Shown: positions 27,466 to 36,483 of the stretch, piece by piece | Layout of the letters: each line of letters starts with the position of its first letter | How positions within the stretch are numbered: the first letter of the stretch is position 1 | From: Verrucomicrobiales bacterium | Lineage (GTDB): Bacteria > Verrucomicrobiota > Verrucomicrobiia > Verrucomicrobiales > DEV007 | Direction: 5' to 3' | Assembly (NCBI GenBank): GCA_002698785.1 | Contig: PAAG01000059.1 | Coordinates: 558,001-622,000, forward strand | DNA length: 64,000 nt | Notes under the pieces: generated by a model | What the model saw: only the letters and a program-made list of their open reading frames with translations | Told to the model about the DNA's origin: nothing | The model's database searches: none | Program-made: the position numbers and the translations under genes

Positions 27466-29256
27466 TCACTTCAAAACCCTATCAAGGAACTCCAGGACAA
27501 GCCTCTTTTCTTCAACATTCAGATTCCAACCGTGCCCGGCGTTTTCTTCGACATGAAGGTAAACGTCCAATCCGGCATCGTGATACAGCTTCTCCAGGTT
27601 TTCGGACTGGTCCAGAAATACCGTTTTATCCTTCGCTCCATGTAGCATCAGCAAAGGTGGATCATCTTTGCTGACATACGTCGCCGGGCTCGCGAAACGT
27701 GCCTTCTCCAAATTCTCCTTCACGGGGCCTCCGATTAATCGGTAGGCACTGCCACTTGGATCGTCCGTTTTCTTCGGCTGATTCTGAGAGCGCTTCACAA
27801 AGTCACTCGCGCCATAATAAGCGATTATGCCCTGCACTCGCGAAGACTCTTCCATATTCCCGGCGACATCCCCTTCCAGCTCTTTCACATCACCACTGGT
27901 TCCCATGAGTTGACTGAGATGCCCACCCGCAGAAGTTCCTGCCACAACCACCTTTTCTGCGTCGTATCCATACTTCTCAGCATTCGCACGCAACCATCGT
28001 AAAGCCCCCTTGCAATCCTCGATCTGCGCAGGAAAAACTCGTTCCTGACTCATTCGATATTCAACGCTCGCCACAGCATACCCATGTGCCGCCAGCCATC
28101 CCAGACGACAACGCCTTCGATCCCCGCCCTGCCAGCCACCTCCATGAATAAACATCACAAGAGGTGGATTCTCCAAGCCCTTCGGCAGGTAGATATCCAT
28201 GAGCAGGCCCACCCCATCTGGCTGGGCAAAAAGAATATCGTTCTTCCGCTCGATCTCATATTCGCCTCCTTCTTCCCCCACCACTTCGACCGATGCCGAA
28301 AGAGCGAGCACGAACGCCGTATACAGAACATCAGCCGTCAGCTTGGCGTTCTCAGTTGCCACCTGACTCATGAATTGATCCGTCGCCTTGCTCGACCCTT
28401 TGTCTTTCCAGTCATCATTCAGGTGCGCTTGAACGAATCCCTCCTGGTCAGTGTAGACCTTCTTCGCAAACTCTCGATTTTTAAAAAGACGGTCCGCAAA
28501 AACACGGGACGCAGGATCCGGCGAAGACGCGAGCAGCTCCGGTTCATATCCAGAAATCGAGACATCCATTCCCTGACCTCCAACCGACCAGAACAACGAA
28601 GAACCTGCCGGGTTCCCATTCCGACTTCCCGCCTCAGCCTGGAGTCCCTGCTCGGAAATAAGATCCTCAAAAGCTTCCCTTTCTCTCGTGTAACCATCCC
28701 AGACATGAAACGGTGAAACCCTGTCCTGTATTGCGTGGGCAAATGCTCCAAAATACTCCGCTGCCAAGAGATCGTCCTTTTTCAGGAACGCTTCGGAGAT
28801 CTTCTTGAAATACCAGCGGGATCCTTTTCGGGCAAACTCCCGATTCAACTCCTCCTGTGGAAAAGTGAAATAGTGATAGGTCTTTGGCCTTGGTCCTTCC
28901 CACTCCATTCGATCAGGTCCTGCGTAGGTGATCGGAGGCATCGCCTTTCCCCGTAGTTCAGCGTAAACAAACTGCTTGGAACGCATCCGCTCCTCGATCT
29001 CTTCCTCTGACCGGGCCGGTCCGTCCACCCAGTCAGGGTGCATATTGAATCGATTGCAGACATACCAGGCAAGTGAGGCTTCCCTTCCCAGGTAGTCATT
29101 GGTGTGCTTGGCCTCCCACCTCTGCTTTAACGCAGCGGGCATCACCTCCAAAGCCGCCTCAGTGATAATTCGATGCCCAACTCCCCAGGCATGCACGGAC
29201 GGAGCACTCGACAGCAAAACCGAAGAGAGAATGGAGAAAAAGAAAACCCGACTCAT
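27466..29256 (-). CDS. S1/P1 nuclease / phospholipase C-like domain fused to alpha/beta-hydrolase esterase
   Basis: A bifunctional exported protein of 596 residues from ATG 29256; a longer start at 29298 exists but adds residues ahead of the signal peptide. Cleavage after VHA would expose Trp24 as the N-terminus of WGVGHRIITEAAL, as in zinc-dependent phospholipase C and S1/P1 nucleases where the terminal Trp ligates zinc. AHAIQDRVSPFHV repeats the family spacing H-x3-D-x5-H. From about residue 330 a second domain follows: HGGGW oxyanion motif, GTSAGGH nucleophile elbow, HGAKDKTV with Asp, and ENAGHGW with His, as in BD-FAE/acetyl-esterase proteins. The combination suggests release of both phosphoester and acyl groups in the periplasm, which is an inference. 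Confidence 0.88.
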   Translation of the reverse strand: MSRVFFFSILSSVLLSSAPSVHAWGVGHRIITEAALEVMPAALKQRWEAKHTNDYLGREASLAWYVCNRFNMHPDWVDGPARSEEEIEERMRSKQFVYAELRGKAMPPITYAGPDRMEWEGPRPKTYHYFTFPQEELNREFARKGSRWYFKKISEAFLKKDDLLAAEYFGAFAHAIQDRVSPFHVWDGYTREREAFEDLISEQGLQAEAGSRNGNPAGSSLFWSVGGQGMDVSISGYEPELLASSPDPASRVFADRLFKNREFAKKVYTDQEGFVQAHLNDDWKDKGSSKATDQFMSQVATENAKLTADVLYTAFVLALSASVEVVGEEGGEYEIERKNDILFAQPDGVGLLMDIYLPKGLENPPLVMFIHGGGWQGGDRRRCRLGWLAAHGYAVASVEYRMSQERVFPAQIEDCKGALRWLRANAEKYGYDAEKVVVAGTSAGGHLSQLMGTSGDVKELEGDVAGNMEESSRVQGIIAYYGASDFVKRSQNQPKKTDDPSGSAYRLIGGPVKENLEKARFASPATYVSKDDPPLLMLHGAKDKTVFLDQSENLEKLYHDAGLDVYLHVEENAGHGWNLNVEEKRLVLEFLDRVLK

Positions 29257-29334
29257 AAGAGCCGAGTGTTTCAACAGGAACCCCAGTTGGGCAAGCACGC
29301 ATTCATCGGAATACGTACTTTGAAGAAAATTAAT

Positions 29335-30360
29335 CTACAGTTGCCACACCGAGGCGCCCCAGCTCAATCCACCGCCCTGCGCAACAAACACCACCTTGTC
29401 TCCCGGTTTCACCCGGCCAGTAGCGATACACTCATGCAGGCAGATTCCGCAGCTCGCCGCTCCGGTATTCCCGTATTTGTCGATATTGATGAGAATCTTG
29501 TCCTCGTTGAAACCGAGTCGCTTCCACGAACTCTGTAACATCCGAATGTTCGACTGATGGGGAATCACCATCGAGATATCGTCAGAAGTCATCCCCACAG
29601 CATCGAGAGCATTCTCGACTGAATCCGCCAAGATCTGAACGGCAAACTTGTAAACACTCGCACCATTCATCTGCAAAGTGCCCAGCTTTCCGTTGTAACG
29701 CTCTTCCTCTCCTGGAGGGATTTGACCTTGCTCTTCCGGCAAGTACAACGCGCGCCCTCTCTCCGCATCCGAATGCAGTCTCTGATACAAAATACCCTTC
29801 GAGCTGTCATCACTCGCTTTCAAAATCGCACACGCCGCCCCATCACCAAATAGAACACAGGTTCGTCGATCCTCCCAGTTCACCACACGACTGAGAGCCT
29901 CCGCGCCCACCACCGCAATGGTCCTGTAAGAACCAGACCGGATCATCGACTCTCCGACTCCAAGGGCCGCTAAAAATCCGCTACAGGCCACATTCAGGTC
30001 GAATGCACCACAGGGAATCGCCCCCACCTGCTCCACAACCCGGCACGCCAGGGCAGGACAGAGAAAATCCGGGCGCGTGCTCGCGCAAATGAGCAAATCC
30101 AAGTCGCCCGGCTCCAGCCCAGCAGCCGCGAGGGCAGATTTCACAGCATCACCGGCAATTCCCTCTATCGTCTGATCATCTCCCAGCAGATACCGAGACC
30201 GAATTCCCGTCCGCTGAACGATCCACTCATCGCTTGTATCGACAAATTTGGCCAAATCATCGTTCGTGACACGGCGGGATGGCAGAGCCATACCGGAACC
30301 CACAATTTCCACACCGATTCCAGTGCGCGCAGGAGTCTTAGTTTCACCAGGAGAAGTCAT
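29335..30360 (-). CDS. fabH: Beta-ketoacyl-ACP synthase III
   Basis: FabH condenses acyl-CoA with malonyl-ACP to start fatty acid synthesis. The Cys-His-Asn triad is visible: Cys126 in NVACSGFLAAL, His in IPHQSNIRML, and Asn in KYGNTGAASCG. DEWIVQRTGIRSRY is a further family signature. I use the ATG at 30360, which leaves a normal-length lead into EIVGSGMALP and a 95-bp divergent gap; an in-frame ATG at 30405 would add 15 residues. No other fatty-acid gene is adjacent, so it may be the housekeeping enzyme in an isolated position or a specialised KAS III. The ACP-containing gene at 39115 is about 9 kb away. Confidence 0.93.
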   Translation of the reverse strand: MTSPGETKTPARTGIGVEIVGSGMALPSRRVTNDDLAKFVDTSDEWIVQRTGIRSRYLLGDDQTIEGIAGDAVKSALAAAGLEPGDLDLLICASTRPDFLCPALACRVVEQVGAIPCGAFDLNVACSGFLAALGVGESMIRSGSYRTIAVVGAEALSRVVNWEDRRTCVLFGDGAACAILKASDDSSKGILYQRLHSDAERGRALYLPEEQGQIPPGEEERYNGKLGTLQMNGASVYKFAVQILADSVENALDAVGMTSDDISMVIPHQSNIRMLQSSWKRLGFNEDKILINIDKYGNTGAASCGICLHECIATGRVKPGDKVVFVAQGGGLSWGASVWQL

Positions 30361-30455
30361 ACATCGTTCGGATTTGCGAACCAATTCCTGCTCTATCCTG
30401 CCCATCGGTTCAAGTGTAATATGTGACGCCTATTGGCTACCTTCCATTTCCCTCG

Positions 30456-30815
30456 ATGAACGATATCGTCCAAATCCGCGAAACCCTTCTCTCATTTGCC
30501 GAGACGACCGAAGAAACACCGTTCGGACCGGAAGTCGCAGTCTATAAAGTGGCGGGAAAAATGTTCGCCACGCTGGTCCCCGAAGAATTCCCCGTCCCCA
30601 TGAACCTGAAATGCGATCCCGATCGCGCTGTCGTTCTCCGAGACGAGCACGAAGCCATTACGCCGGGGTATCACATGAACAAAAAGCACTGGAACACCCT
30701 AATCCTGGACGGTTCCATTCCCCAGCCCCTCGTTTTAGAACTGATCGAGCACTCGTATTACTGCGTAGTCAGGGGACACAACAAAGCCACTCGGGAAAGA
30801 CTTCTCAAGGGGTAA
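30456..30815 (+). CDS. MmcQ/YjbR family protein
   Basis: A 119-residue cytoplasmic protein with the CyaY-like fold of the MmcQ/YjbR family. Visible family features are an N-terminal ETTEETPFGPEVAVYKVAGK, then NLKCDPDRAVVLRDEHEAI, a conserved PGYHMNKKHWNTLIL and an ending LIEHSYYCVVRG. The ATG at 30456 is chosen since a GTG at 30423 would lead with residues not found in the family. Members bind DNA or are of unknown role. It diverges from fabH and precedes the SASA esterase by 23 bp. Confidence 0.9.
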   Translation: MNDIVQIRETLLSFAETTEETPFGPEVAVYKVAGKMFATLVPEEFPVPMNLKCDPDRAVVLRDEHEAITPGYHMNKKHWNTLILDGSIPQPLVLELIEHSYYCVVRGHNKATRERLLKG

Positions 30816-30838
30816 GGAAAGTGCAATTCTACATCAAA

Positions 30839-31594
30839 ATGAAAATCCCCCTATTTCTCCTTTCGAGCCTCCTCATTGTTTCCTCGGTATCTGCTTCCGA
30901 TACTCCCTTAAAAGTCTTCGTATTCTCAGGCCAGAGCAACATGGTAGGCATGCGCTCGGTCGGAGAAGAACTGCCCGCAGAAATGCAGAAACCGAATCCA
31001 AAGGCCCTTTTCTGGACCGGCACAGAATGGAAACCCATTGCCCCCGGCGTCAGCGAACCCAAAGGCTTCGGACCAGAAATCTCCTTTGCCTCGCACTACA
31101 CCCAAACCACCGGAGAGACCATCGGTATCATCAAACATAGCGTAGGCGGAACTCCGATCGAACGATGGCAACCCAAAGAGGGAAAAAACCTCTACACCGT
31201 CCTCGAAGAAAAAGTCAAAGCTGCAGCCAAAAGTCGACCCATTGAGGTTGTCGGAATGCTCTGGATGCAGGGCGAACGCGACTCGAAAGACGAAGAAAAA
31301 GCTCCCCTTTACGAAGCTCGCCTCCGAATGCTGGTCGAAGGCTCTCGCGAGGTTTTCGAGTCACCTCAGATGATTTTCATCGCAGGAAGAGTGAATCCGC
31401 CAAAAGATCGATACCTCTACGTCGAAGAAGTCCGCAAGGCACAATCCACTCTCGATATCGATGGCTACACTTTCATCGATTGCGACGACCTCGAACTCGG
31501 TCCAGACAAACTCCATTTCAACACCAAAGGAGTCGAGAAAATGGGAGAAAAGTTTGCGACAGCGATGGTAGAACAGCTCGAAAAACAGAAGTGA
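30839..31594 (+). CDS. Secreted SASA-type carbohydrate esterase (sialate O-acetylesterase family)
   Basis: A 251-residue exported SGNH-fold esterase. The signal peptide MKIPLFLLSSLLIVSSVSA is followed at once by VFVFSGQSNMVGM with the catalytic Ser, then SVGGTPIERW, WMQGERDS (block III), and the C-terminal DKLHFNTKG with the catalytic His. This pattern fits PF03629 and carbohydrate esterase family 6, which remove O-acetyl groups from xylan or sialic acids. The start at 30839 follows the signal peptide; longer readings overlap the MmcQ/YjbR gene. It converges on the MCE gene with one base between them. Substrate is unknown. Confidence 0.9.
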   Translation: MKIPLFLLSSLLIVSSVSASDTPLKVFVFSGQSNMVGMRSVGEELPAEMQKPNPKALFWTGTEWKPIAPGVSEPKGFGPEISFASHYTQTTGETIGIIKHSVGGTPIERWQPKEGKNLYTVLEEKVKAAAKSRPIEVVGMLWMQGERDSKDEEKAPLYEARLRMLVEGSREVFESPQMIFIAGRVNPPKDRYLYVEEVRKAQSTLDIDGYTFIDCDDLELGPDKLHFNTKGVEKMGEKFATAMVEQLEKQK

Positions 31595-31595
31595 G

Positions 31596-32765
31596 TCACT
31601 CGCTTTTCTTGTCATTCTTCTGGAACAGTCTTTTAAACAACCCTTTCTCCTCTTTCTCTGTCGAGGGAGCCTTGCGCGAGGTTCGCTTCTCTGAAGCGTG
31701 AGCCGCTGGCTTATCGTCCTCCAAAGGATCTTCAACATACTTCCGAACCAGCCAGTGCTTTTGCAAACCCTCGGTGAGGACTTCGATTTCACGAAGAGTC
31801 TCATTCAACTGGTGAGCCGCCTTATCGATATCGTCGATTGTATTGTTAGTCTTCGATACCGTCGTCGGGAAATTCTGAGCTGCTCGGTTGAATGGCTGAA
31901 CACCACCCTCTCTGAGATTGGTGATTCCTTCGTTCAGATTATCGATCGCTCCCTCAAGGTTTTGCGAGGTTCGATTTAAAGTCACCGCAAACTCATTGAA
32001 CTCCTTCCTCATCTGGGAATCCGAAGAAATCATATCCCCGAGCGCTCCGTCGCCACTCTCGGCACGAGCGATCACCTTATTCAGATCCGCAATCCCTTCT
32101 TCCAGCGAGAGCATAGAACGAAGAAACACCTCCTCCTCATCCGAAAGCTTCTCTATAAATTCCGTCGCGCTGTCTGCCGTCTTCTTATAGCTCTGGATTG
32201 CAGGGACGATTTCAGTTTCGATCCGCTTCACGATTTCGAATACTTCCTCCTTCGCATCCGCCTGTTTCTCGAACTGCAGGATTCGAGGCGCCCCATCACC
32301 GAGATTTCCAAATCGCTTCGTCCCACGGCTGATATCGAAATAGGCGGACCCGAGCCCCCCGAGATCGAACTTCAACACCGCCTTCGAATCTGGCCCGATG
32401 AACTTCGCAAAATCCCCCTTCACTCCGAGAACAGCAACAATCCGAATGTCATTCGGATCCACTTCTTCGAAGGCCTCAATCGGTTTCAGCTCATCTCCCG
32501 TACTCAGGATGATCGACCGAACATGCCCGACTTGACTGCCTATCACCCGCACGTCTGATCCGGGACGAATTCCCATCGTCCCTCCCGATCCATCTTCTTC
32601 ACCAATACCCCCGGGCATCTCCACTCGATAAATGGTAGTCGGCTCAAACCAGTTCTGAGACTTCGCTGCCAGAACGATCAGGATCACAAAAATCCCCGCA
32701 GTAGCGAAAAGGAACGCTCCTACGATTCGATTGATGTGTCTGAATTTAAATGGCCTCGCGTCCAT
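31596..32765 (-). CDS. MCE/MlaD-family lipid transport substrate-binding protein
   Basis: A 389-residue membrane-anchored periplasmic protein of the MCE family. One N-terminal helix (IVGAFLFATAGIFVILIVLAA, about residues 13-33) is followed by the MCE domain with GIRPGSDVRVIGSQVGHVRSI, the usual core. A long alpha-helical, coiled-coil region rich in NxT and leucine repeats runs from about 170 to 330 and may form the tunnel or needle found in other MCE proteins. The C-terminus is basic and charged. It is the third gene of a set with an MlaE permease and an MlaF-like ATPase, which move phospholipids between membranes. The order permease, ATPase, MCE matches Mla operons. Confidence 0.92.
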   Translation of the reverse strand: MDARPFKFRHINRIVGAFLFATAGIFVILIVLAAKSQNWFEPTTIYRVEMPGGIGEEDGSGGTMGIRPGSDVRVIGSQVGHVRSIILSTGDELKPIEAFEEVDPNDIRIVAVLGVKGDFAKFIGPDSKAVLKFDLGGLGSAYFDISRGTKRFGNLGDGAPRILQFEKQADAKEEVFEIVKRIETEIVPAIQSYKKTADSATEFIEKLSDEEEVFLRSMLSLEEGIADLNKVIARAESGDGALGDMISSDSQMRKEFNEFAVTLNRTSQNLEGAIDNLNEGITNLREGGVQPFNRAAQNFPTTVSKTNNTIDDIDKAAHQLNETLREIEVLTEGLQKHWLVRKYVEDPLEDDKPAAHASEKRTSRKAPSTEKEEKGLFKRLFQKNDKKSE

Positions 32766-32814
32766 GGTTCCCCTTGGGAATGAGCAGGATCAATACCTCA
32801 ATCTCTCACCCAGT

Positions 32815-33477
32815 CTACCAATCCTCCCATAAAATATCCGGTTTCAATCCCAACCTTTCGAAAGGTGGGGTCGTTCGTGAGATCCAGAGAATCGCGGTCC
32901 CATTTTCCCGAATTTTCCTCAACTCGCGTATAAAACTCTCAATCGATTCCTCAGGTGCAAACTCCAGAGGGTTTTCAAGAAGCATTACATTCACTCGAGT
33001 AGGCAACATTGCCCTTACCCATTGCGCGCGAACCAAGTCCTCCGGACGTGCCTTGATCGGACGGACTTTCGGCAAGCCTTTCTCCAAACCAAACTTCTTC
33101 GCCAAATCATCGGCATGAGACATGATCTCCGAGTATCGCCTGTTCGCCTCGAAAGCCGGGCAGAGATAAACATTTTCATCTATATCCAGATTCGAGATCC
33201 ATTGCCCAGTCAAGCGAGTGATCGGATCAAAAATCCCGCTGATCGTCATCCGCGTGTCCTCGAGTTCAGTTACCGACATGGAGTCCCAGTTGTTCCCACG
33301 GACCCGAATTTCTCCACTTTTCAGAGGATCGATCCCCAATAGTTGAAAGGAGATTGGGGGTCGACGGAGAAAGCCCATCTCACCCCGTCCAAGCGCCATA
33401 TTTACCGCCCCACCTGGGTAGGAAAGGTCAAACACACAATCGACCAGTTCGAACAATGGTTTTCCGCCTTTTGCCAT
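32815..33477 (-). CDS. MlaF-like ABC protein with degenerate nucleotide-binding motifs
   Basis: A 220-residue protein in the position of MlaF. The frame is intact and the ABC fold is recognisable: LFELVDCVFDLSYPGG, SGEIRVRGNNWDSMSVTELE and a C-terminal TAILWISRTTPPFERLG. Every catalytic motif is altered, however. Where the Walker A GxxGxGKS/T belongs, the sequence reads GFLRRPPISF with no Gly-Lys-Ser. The Q-loop reads TISGIFDP, the LSGG signature is replaced by KARPEDLVRAQ, Walker B ends VMLLENP instead of DEP, and the H-loop His is Arg (SRTTP). ATP binding and hydrolysis are therefore unlikely. It is coupled to MlaE by a one-base overlap (TGATG). It may be a pseudo-ATPase subunit. Confidence 0.8.
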   Translation of the reverse strand: MAKGGKPLFELVDCVFDLSYPGGAVNMALGRGEMGFLRRPPISFQLLGIDPLKSGEIRVRGNNWDSMSVTELEDTRMTISGIFDPITRLTGQWISNLDIDENVYLCPAFEANRRYSEIMSHADDLAKKFGLEKGLPKVRPIKARPEDLVRAQWVRAMLPTRVNVMLLENPLEFAPEESIESFIRELRKIRENGTAILWISRTTPPFERLGLKPDILWEDW

Positions 33478-34268
33478 CAGAGATAAGTCAAAACTGCCAA
33501 TATGGCGGAAACAATGAGAGTCACGGCCACCGATCGTAACATCGCCCGTGTTACCGCCTGCGGCACAGCCGTCGTGTGCTCCGCCACCCGGAGCCCTTCA
33601 TAGCAGCAGATTCCACCAATCAGGTACCCGGGAATGAAACTGCGCCCAATCAAATTCACATAGTCAGCAAGAGAGATCGCCTGAAAAATCGAAGTAAAAA
33701 ACGGTCCAGGAGCGATCCGCCCCACAAACAGAAGAGCGATCCCCGAAGCAGTGAATGCAGCAGCCACAAACACCACCGCCAACCCCGTAGCCGAAAGAGC
33801 CAGACCGATGGATCGAGGCATAATGAGAAACTTGATCAGGCTGATTCCCTGGGACTCAACGAGATCGATCTCACCAGAGACTTTCATATTCGCCAGTTCT
33901 GTGGTGATCGCCGAAGCACTGGCAGAAATAATGATCACACAGGCGAAAAACGGGGCAGCCTCTCGGATGATCGCCACACTCAGCGCAGGCCCAAGATACT
34001 CACTCCGCCCCGTAAACTCGAGCCATTGAAAAGAGTTGATCGTCAGGATGATTCCCATAATACCCCCGGCGAAGAGAGTAAACGGAACCGCCTCCACTCC
34101 ACCAAAGAGAATCTGCCGAACAAATCGCGAGCGCACCGGCCGAACCCACGAAGAGGGCCGCACCGCGAAAGCCACACATTCCGTGGAGATAGCAGCAAGG
34201 TAGAAAGTCCCTTGAAAAAGGTATCTTCCCATTCTTCCAACAGCCCCTGCCACATGACCCAACGTCAT
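33477..34268 (-). CDS. MlaE-family ABC transporter permease
   Basis: A 263-residue inner membrane permease of the MlaE family. Five or so hydrophobic helices include FTLFAGGIMGIILTINSFQWL and GLALSATGLAVVFVAAAFTAS. The conserved EAAPFFACVIIISASASAITTELANMK block, with the coupling helix that meets the ATPase, is intact, as is DLVESQGISLIKFLIMPRSI. It opens the lipid transport operon with the MlaF-like protein and the MCE protein. An intact permease with a degenerate ATPase next to it implies that energy comes from an ATPase encoded elsewhere or that transport is passive. Confidence 0.92.
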   Translation of the reverse strand: MTLGHVAGAVGRMGRYLFQGTFYLAAISTECVAFAVRPSSWVRPVRSRFVRQILFGGVEAVPFTLFAGGIMGIILTINSFQWLEFTGRSEYLGPALSVAIIREAAPFFACVIIISASASAITTELANMKVSGEIDLVESQGISLIKFLIMPRSIGLALSATGLAVVFVAAAFTASGIALLFVGRIAPGPFFTSIFQAISLADYVNLIGRSFIPGYLIGGICCYEGLRVAEHTTAVPQAVTRAMLRSVAVTLIVSAILAVLTYL

Positions 34269-34318
34269 GCGTCTAGCCTAGGAACGAATCGGCCTGCGGC
34301 AATCGAAAAGACGACCTC

Positions 34319-36388
34319 TTATTCAACAGGCAACAACTGCACCGCATCGACAGACACATAGGAATCCGTCCCATCGTTCCGAATGGTTACTACAGCAGGT
34401 GCACCGGCAGAAAATTCCCAGGTCCCAAGAGTCGTGAACAATTTGTCATGCTCCGGGACTTTCCGCTGATCGAGAACGATCTCCGCCTCGCCCCCTGAAT
34501 ATCCGACCGTTATCGGAGCGGCAGACGCCCGGTTGGAAGAAGCCGCATAGGCCATGCGAACCTCATATTTTCCGTCCTTCGGCACCTCTATGCGAAAAGT
34601 TGCCGACTTCTCGCCCTTACCTCCATTTGCATCATGCGCTGCGGCTCCTTCGATAGGATTTCCGTATGAGCTGTGAGACCAGCTTCCGACATACTCTGCC
34701 TCCCTGTCGTCAACAGCAATGCCAGGAAGCTTGTCCACAGTGATCAAATCTTTCAGTCCTTTCAGCTCCAGAATTGCGTTCTGCTCCAACAGCTTCGCCC
34801 GGAGATTGCTCACGTCGACGTCGTGATAATTCGGCGTCTCACTTTTCAACGCCATCGCAGCAGCAATCCCGGAGGCATGACCCATCGTCATATAGACCGG
34901 TTCCATTCGAATTGAGCAATACGCGATGTGCGAAGCCGAAAGACAAACAGGCACCAGCAGATTCTCACATTCCTCCTTCTTTGGCAGCAGACTGCGATAC
35001 GGAATCTGATAGGGGCGTGTCGGGCTGTCTTGAAATGAACCTTCATCCGTCACCAGGCCATCCTCCGTCACCACTCGCTGTACAATGTGACAGTCCAGAA
35101 TAAACGATCCCATTCCTACCGAATCCGGCTTCGTGATATCCGTCCAAGTGTCCTGCTGACGCATCACGTAATCACCCACCATCCGGCGAGCCTCCCGAAC
35201 GTACAACGCATAGGACCAGTGATCATTATCGACAAACTCATCCTTACAAAGTCCCCATTCATTCACCTCATCACGGAGTTCTTGAGGAACTTTCTCATCG
35301 TGGCCGAGATACCAGAGGAATCCCTTCACATAGTCATCGTGATCCTGCCAGATCGCATCCCGCGTGGCATAATCACCATCGGGATAATCCACATTTCCTC
35401 CCGCGTAATCAGTTGAGAAAAGCCCCTGTGCGTTCAGGTCATGTTTTTCCTCTGCGATCTGCCCTAGGTGCACAAGACGTCCGAACCGAACCTTGGGATA
35501 GCTATCGATCAAACGCTGAAGCAGCACATATTGCTCCGGATCGTAATTCTCCGGTTTCGGAAAAGGAACCCGTATATCTTCACGCTGGGTCACACAGAGC
35601 CGAAAGTTATATGCTTGTGTCAGGCCGTCAGGATCCCCGGGCTTAGCATTCGGGTCCGGCTTCACCACCCCTGCGATCGGATTCCCGTCATCATCCAACG
35701 CAGAAATCTCAGCAGGAGTCCCATGAATAAAGTGAGGCCCCTCACCACCAACGCACGAACAGGCGTTGCCCATCGTATCCGCATCGTGAGGTCGAACCGG
35801 CATCTGTGTATAGCCGGCCTTTTCTTCGCCGTATGTGTCTCGGCTCTCTCGTCCAACGATATAGCTCACTCCCGAGCGTGCCATCAAGTCACCCTCATAA
35901 GTCGCATCGACAAACACCTTCCCACTAACGCTTCTTCCGCCTTCCAGCGTGATCGAAACAATTCGGTTTCCATCCTTTTCCACGCTCTCAAGTCGAGTCT
36001 CGGTAATCAACTCAAGACGGCTACCCAGTTCCTCCAGCATTTTCTCAAACGCCTCCATATTCTCCTTCGGCGTCGCATACCACATCGGCGTTCCTTCTCC
36101 TCCAATTTCCTTTGCCAACTCGAAATACTCGCGAGCAATTCCCCCAATCGTTTCTTCCCTGCCCTTGTCCGTCCTTGCCAGACCGCCTGTCACAACACCA
36201 CCAATCCACTTCGTAGGCTCCACCACGAGTATCTTTGCTTCCGGATTTTCTCGTCCCGCAGCGATTGCAGAGACCAGACCAGCAGGCGATCCCCCGTAAA
36301 TAACAAGATCATATTCATCCGCCTTCAGAAGAAGGGGGAACAGGCAGAGGATTCCTGCAGCAATGCAGGACAAAAATCGGGAGTTCAT
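34319..36388 (-). CDS. Secreted FAD-dependent oxidoreductase with golvesin/xanthan-lyase-like C-terminal domain
   Basis: A 689-residue exported flavoprotein, third member of the PF12831 type in the window. Signal peptide MNSRFLSCIAAGILCLFPLLLKA is followed by YDLVIYGGSPAGLVSAIAAGR, the FAD-binding motif, and WIGGVVTGGLARTD. FVDATYEGDLMARSGVSYIVGRES and EARRMVGDYVMRQ are shared with the copies at 3568-7040. Residues about 560-689 form a separate beta-sandwich (YVGSWSHSSYG ... YEVRMAYAASSNRAS ... VSVDAVQLLPVE) of the golvesin/xanthan-lyase CBD type, likely a carbohydrate-binding domain. It stands 50 bp downstream of nothing in its own direction except the enolase-superfamily gene 95 bp upstream. 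Confidence 0.92.
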   Translation of the reverse strand: MNSRFLSCIAAGILCLFPLLLKADEYDLVIYGGSPAGLVSAIAAGRENPEAKILVVEPTKWIGGVVTGGLARTDKGREETIGGIAREYFELAKEIGGEGTPMWYATPKENMEAFEKMLEELGSRLELITETRLESVEKDGNRIVSITLEGGRSVSGKVFVDATYEGDLMARSGVSYIVGRESRDTYGEEKAGYTQMPVRPHDADTMGNACSCVGGEGPHFIHGTPAEISALDDDGNPIAGVVKPDPNAKPGDPDGLTQAYNFRLCVTQREDIRVPFPKPENYDPEQYVLLQRLIDSYPKVRFGRLVHLGQIAEEKHDLNAQGLFSTDYAGGNVDYPDGDYATRDAIWQDHDDYVKGFLWYLGHDEKVPQELRDEVNEWGLCKDEFVDNDHWSYALYVREARRMVGDYVMRQQDTWTDITKPDSVGMGSFILDCHIVQRVVTEDGLVTDEGSFQDSPTRPYQIPYRSLLPKKEECENLLVPVCLSASHIAYCSIRMEPVYMTMGHASGIAAAMALKSETPNYHDVDVSNLRAKLLEQNAILELKGLKDLITVDKLPGIAVDDREAEYVGSWSHSSYGNPIEGAAAHDANGGKGEKSATFRIEVPKDGKYEVRMAYAASSNRASAAPITVGYSGGEAEIVLDQRKVPEHDKLFTTLGTWEFSAGAPAVVTIRNDGTDSYVSVDAVQLLPVE

Positions 36389-36483
36389 TCAAACATAGTG
36401 AAAGAGAACCCGGTATCAGACAACCGCTCACTCTCGCGGAAAGCCGTGTCGAAAAACCCTGTCTAAACTCACGCCCCGTCGTA

